Shown here: positions 63,869 to 64,000 of the stretch, piece by piece | How positions within the stretch are numbered: the first letter of the stretch is position 1 | How the letters are laid out: each line of letters opens with the position of its first letter | Origin: Cerrena zonata | Lineage: Eukaryota; Basidiomycota; Agaricomycetes; Polyporales; Cerrenaceae | DNA: 64,000 bases | Assembly: GCA_038087015.1 (NCBI GenBank) | Contig: JASBNA010000004.1 | Coordinates: 2,046,001-2,110,000 of the forward strand | Direction of reading: 5' to 3' | Translations under genes and position numbers: made by a program | The notes under the pieces: generated by a model | The model's database searches: none | The model's input: the letters and a program-made list of their open reading frames with translations, nothing else | What the model was told of the DNA's origin: nothing

Positions 63869-64000
63869 GATGAGTTTCGGTTACGTGACAGAACTTGTTT
63901 CGTCCAACAGTTGGAGGCTAAAGCACAAACTTGAAACACAAATTCGAAAAGACCAATAAGAAGCACGTGAGAGGTACGTAAAGGGGTTTATTAGGTAAGC
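63869..64000. other. UTP6 upstream region, window edge
   Basis: Presumed promoter of UTP6. No TATA box seen, and no feature from a neighbouring gene. Confidence 0.4.

Overview
The window is nuclear DNA of a mushroom-type basidiomycete (Agaricomycetes most likely). The evidence is the gene style: many GT-AG introns of about 50-60 nt, very short first exons, tightly packed housekeeping genes on both strands, and several families typical of mushrooms (a fungal kinase-like protein, a multi-spanning fungal membrane protein, an NTF2-FMO fusion oxidase, PREG1/PHO80-type cyclin). I see no rRNA, tRNA, CRISPR or intact transposon. Gene models were built by hand, joining exons at splice sites so that conserved protein motifs stay in frame.

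Layout. 1-1.28 kb: edge, possibly the start of a leftward gene. 1.28-12.5 kb: SET9 histone H4K20 methyltransferase (-), ribosomal protein eS8 (-), UTP-glucose-1-phosphate uridylyltransferase (+), a short-chain dehydrogenase (+). 12.5-18.2 kb: gene-poor block holding a decayed FAD-oxidase fragment. 18.2-19.4 kb: two tail-to-tail tiny genes for paralogous secreted two-cysteine peptides, the most novel item here. 19.9-31.8 kb: FIT-type ER lipid-droplet protein (-), conserved small charged protein (+), NTF2-FMO oxidase (-), ARPC4 (-), nucleolar FKBP (+), MFS transporter (+), arylamine N-acetyltransferase (-). 32.2-37.1 kb: HEM2 (-), a gene-poor stretch, a kinase-like protein lacking the catalytic HRD aspartate (+). 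37.6-47.9 kb: cytosolic isoleucyl-tRNA synthetase (+), SNU23/ZMAT2 splicing factor (-), membrane protein (+), ribosomal protein uL11/L12 (-), cyclin (+). 50.3-54.5 kb: KSP1/Ran1-like protein kinase (-). 54.5-61.3 kb: nearly 7 kb with no recognisable gene. 61.3-63.9 kb: UTP6 (-).

How the genes relate. This is mostly a housekeeping neighbourhood (translation: eS8, uL11, IleRS, UTP6; splicing: SNU23; chromatin: SET9, FKBP; actin: ARPC4; haem: HEM2; cell-wall sugar: UGPase), not an operon or a metabolite cluster. The accessory signals are the peptide pair, the FMO, NAT and MFS genes, the kinase-like protein and the gene-poor blocks.

Two sequence-level patterns cross the genes. Three otherwise well-conserved genes (SET9, FMO, IleRS) each carry one apparent single-base frame break, two of them at short homopolymers, which suggests residual assembly errors. 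Three genes (SDR, kinase-like, cyclin) appear to need GC-AG introns.
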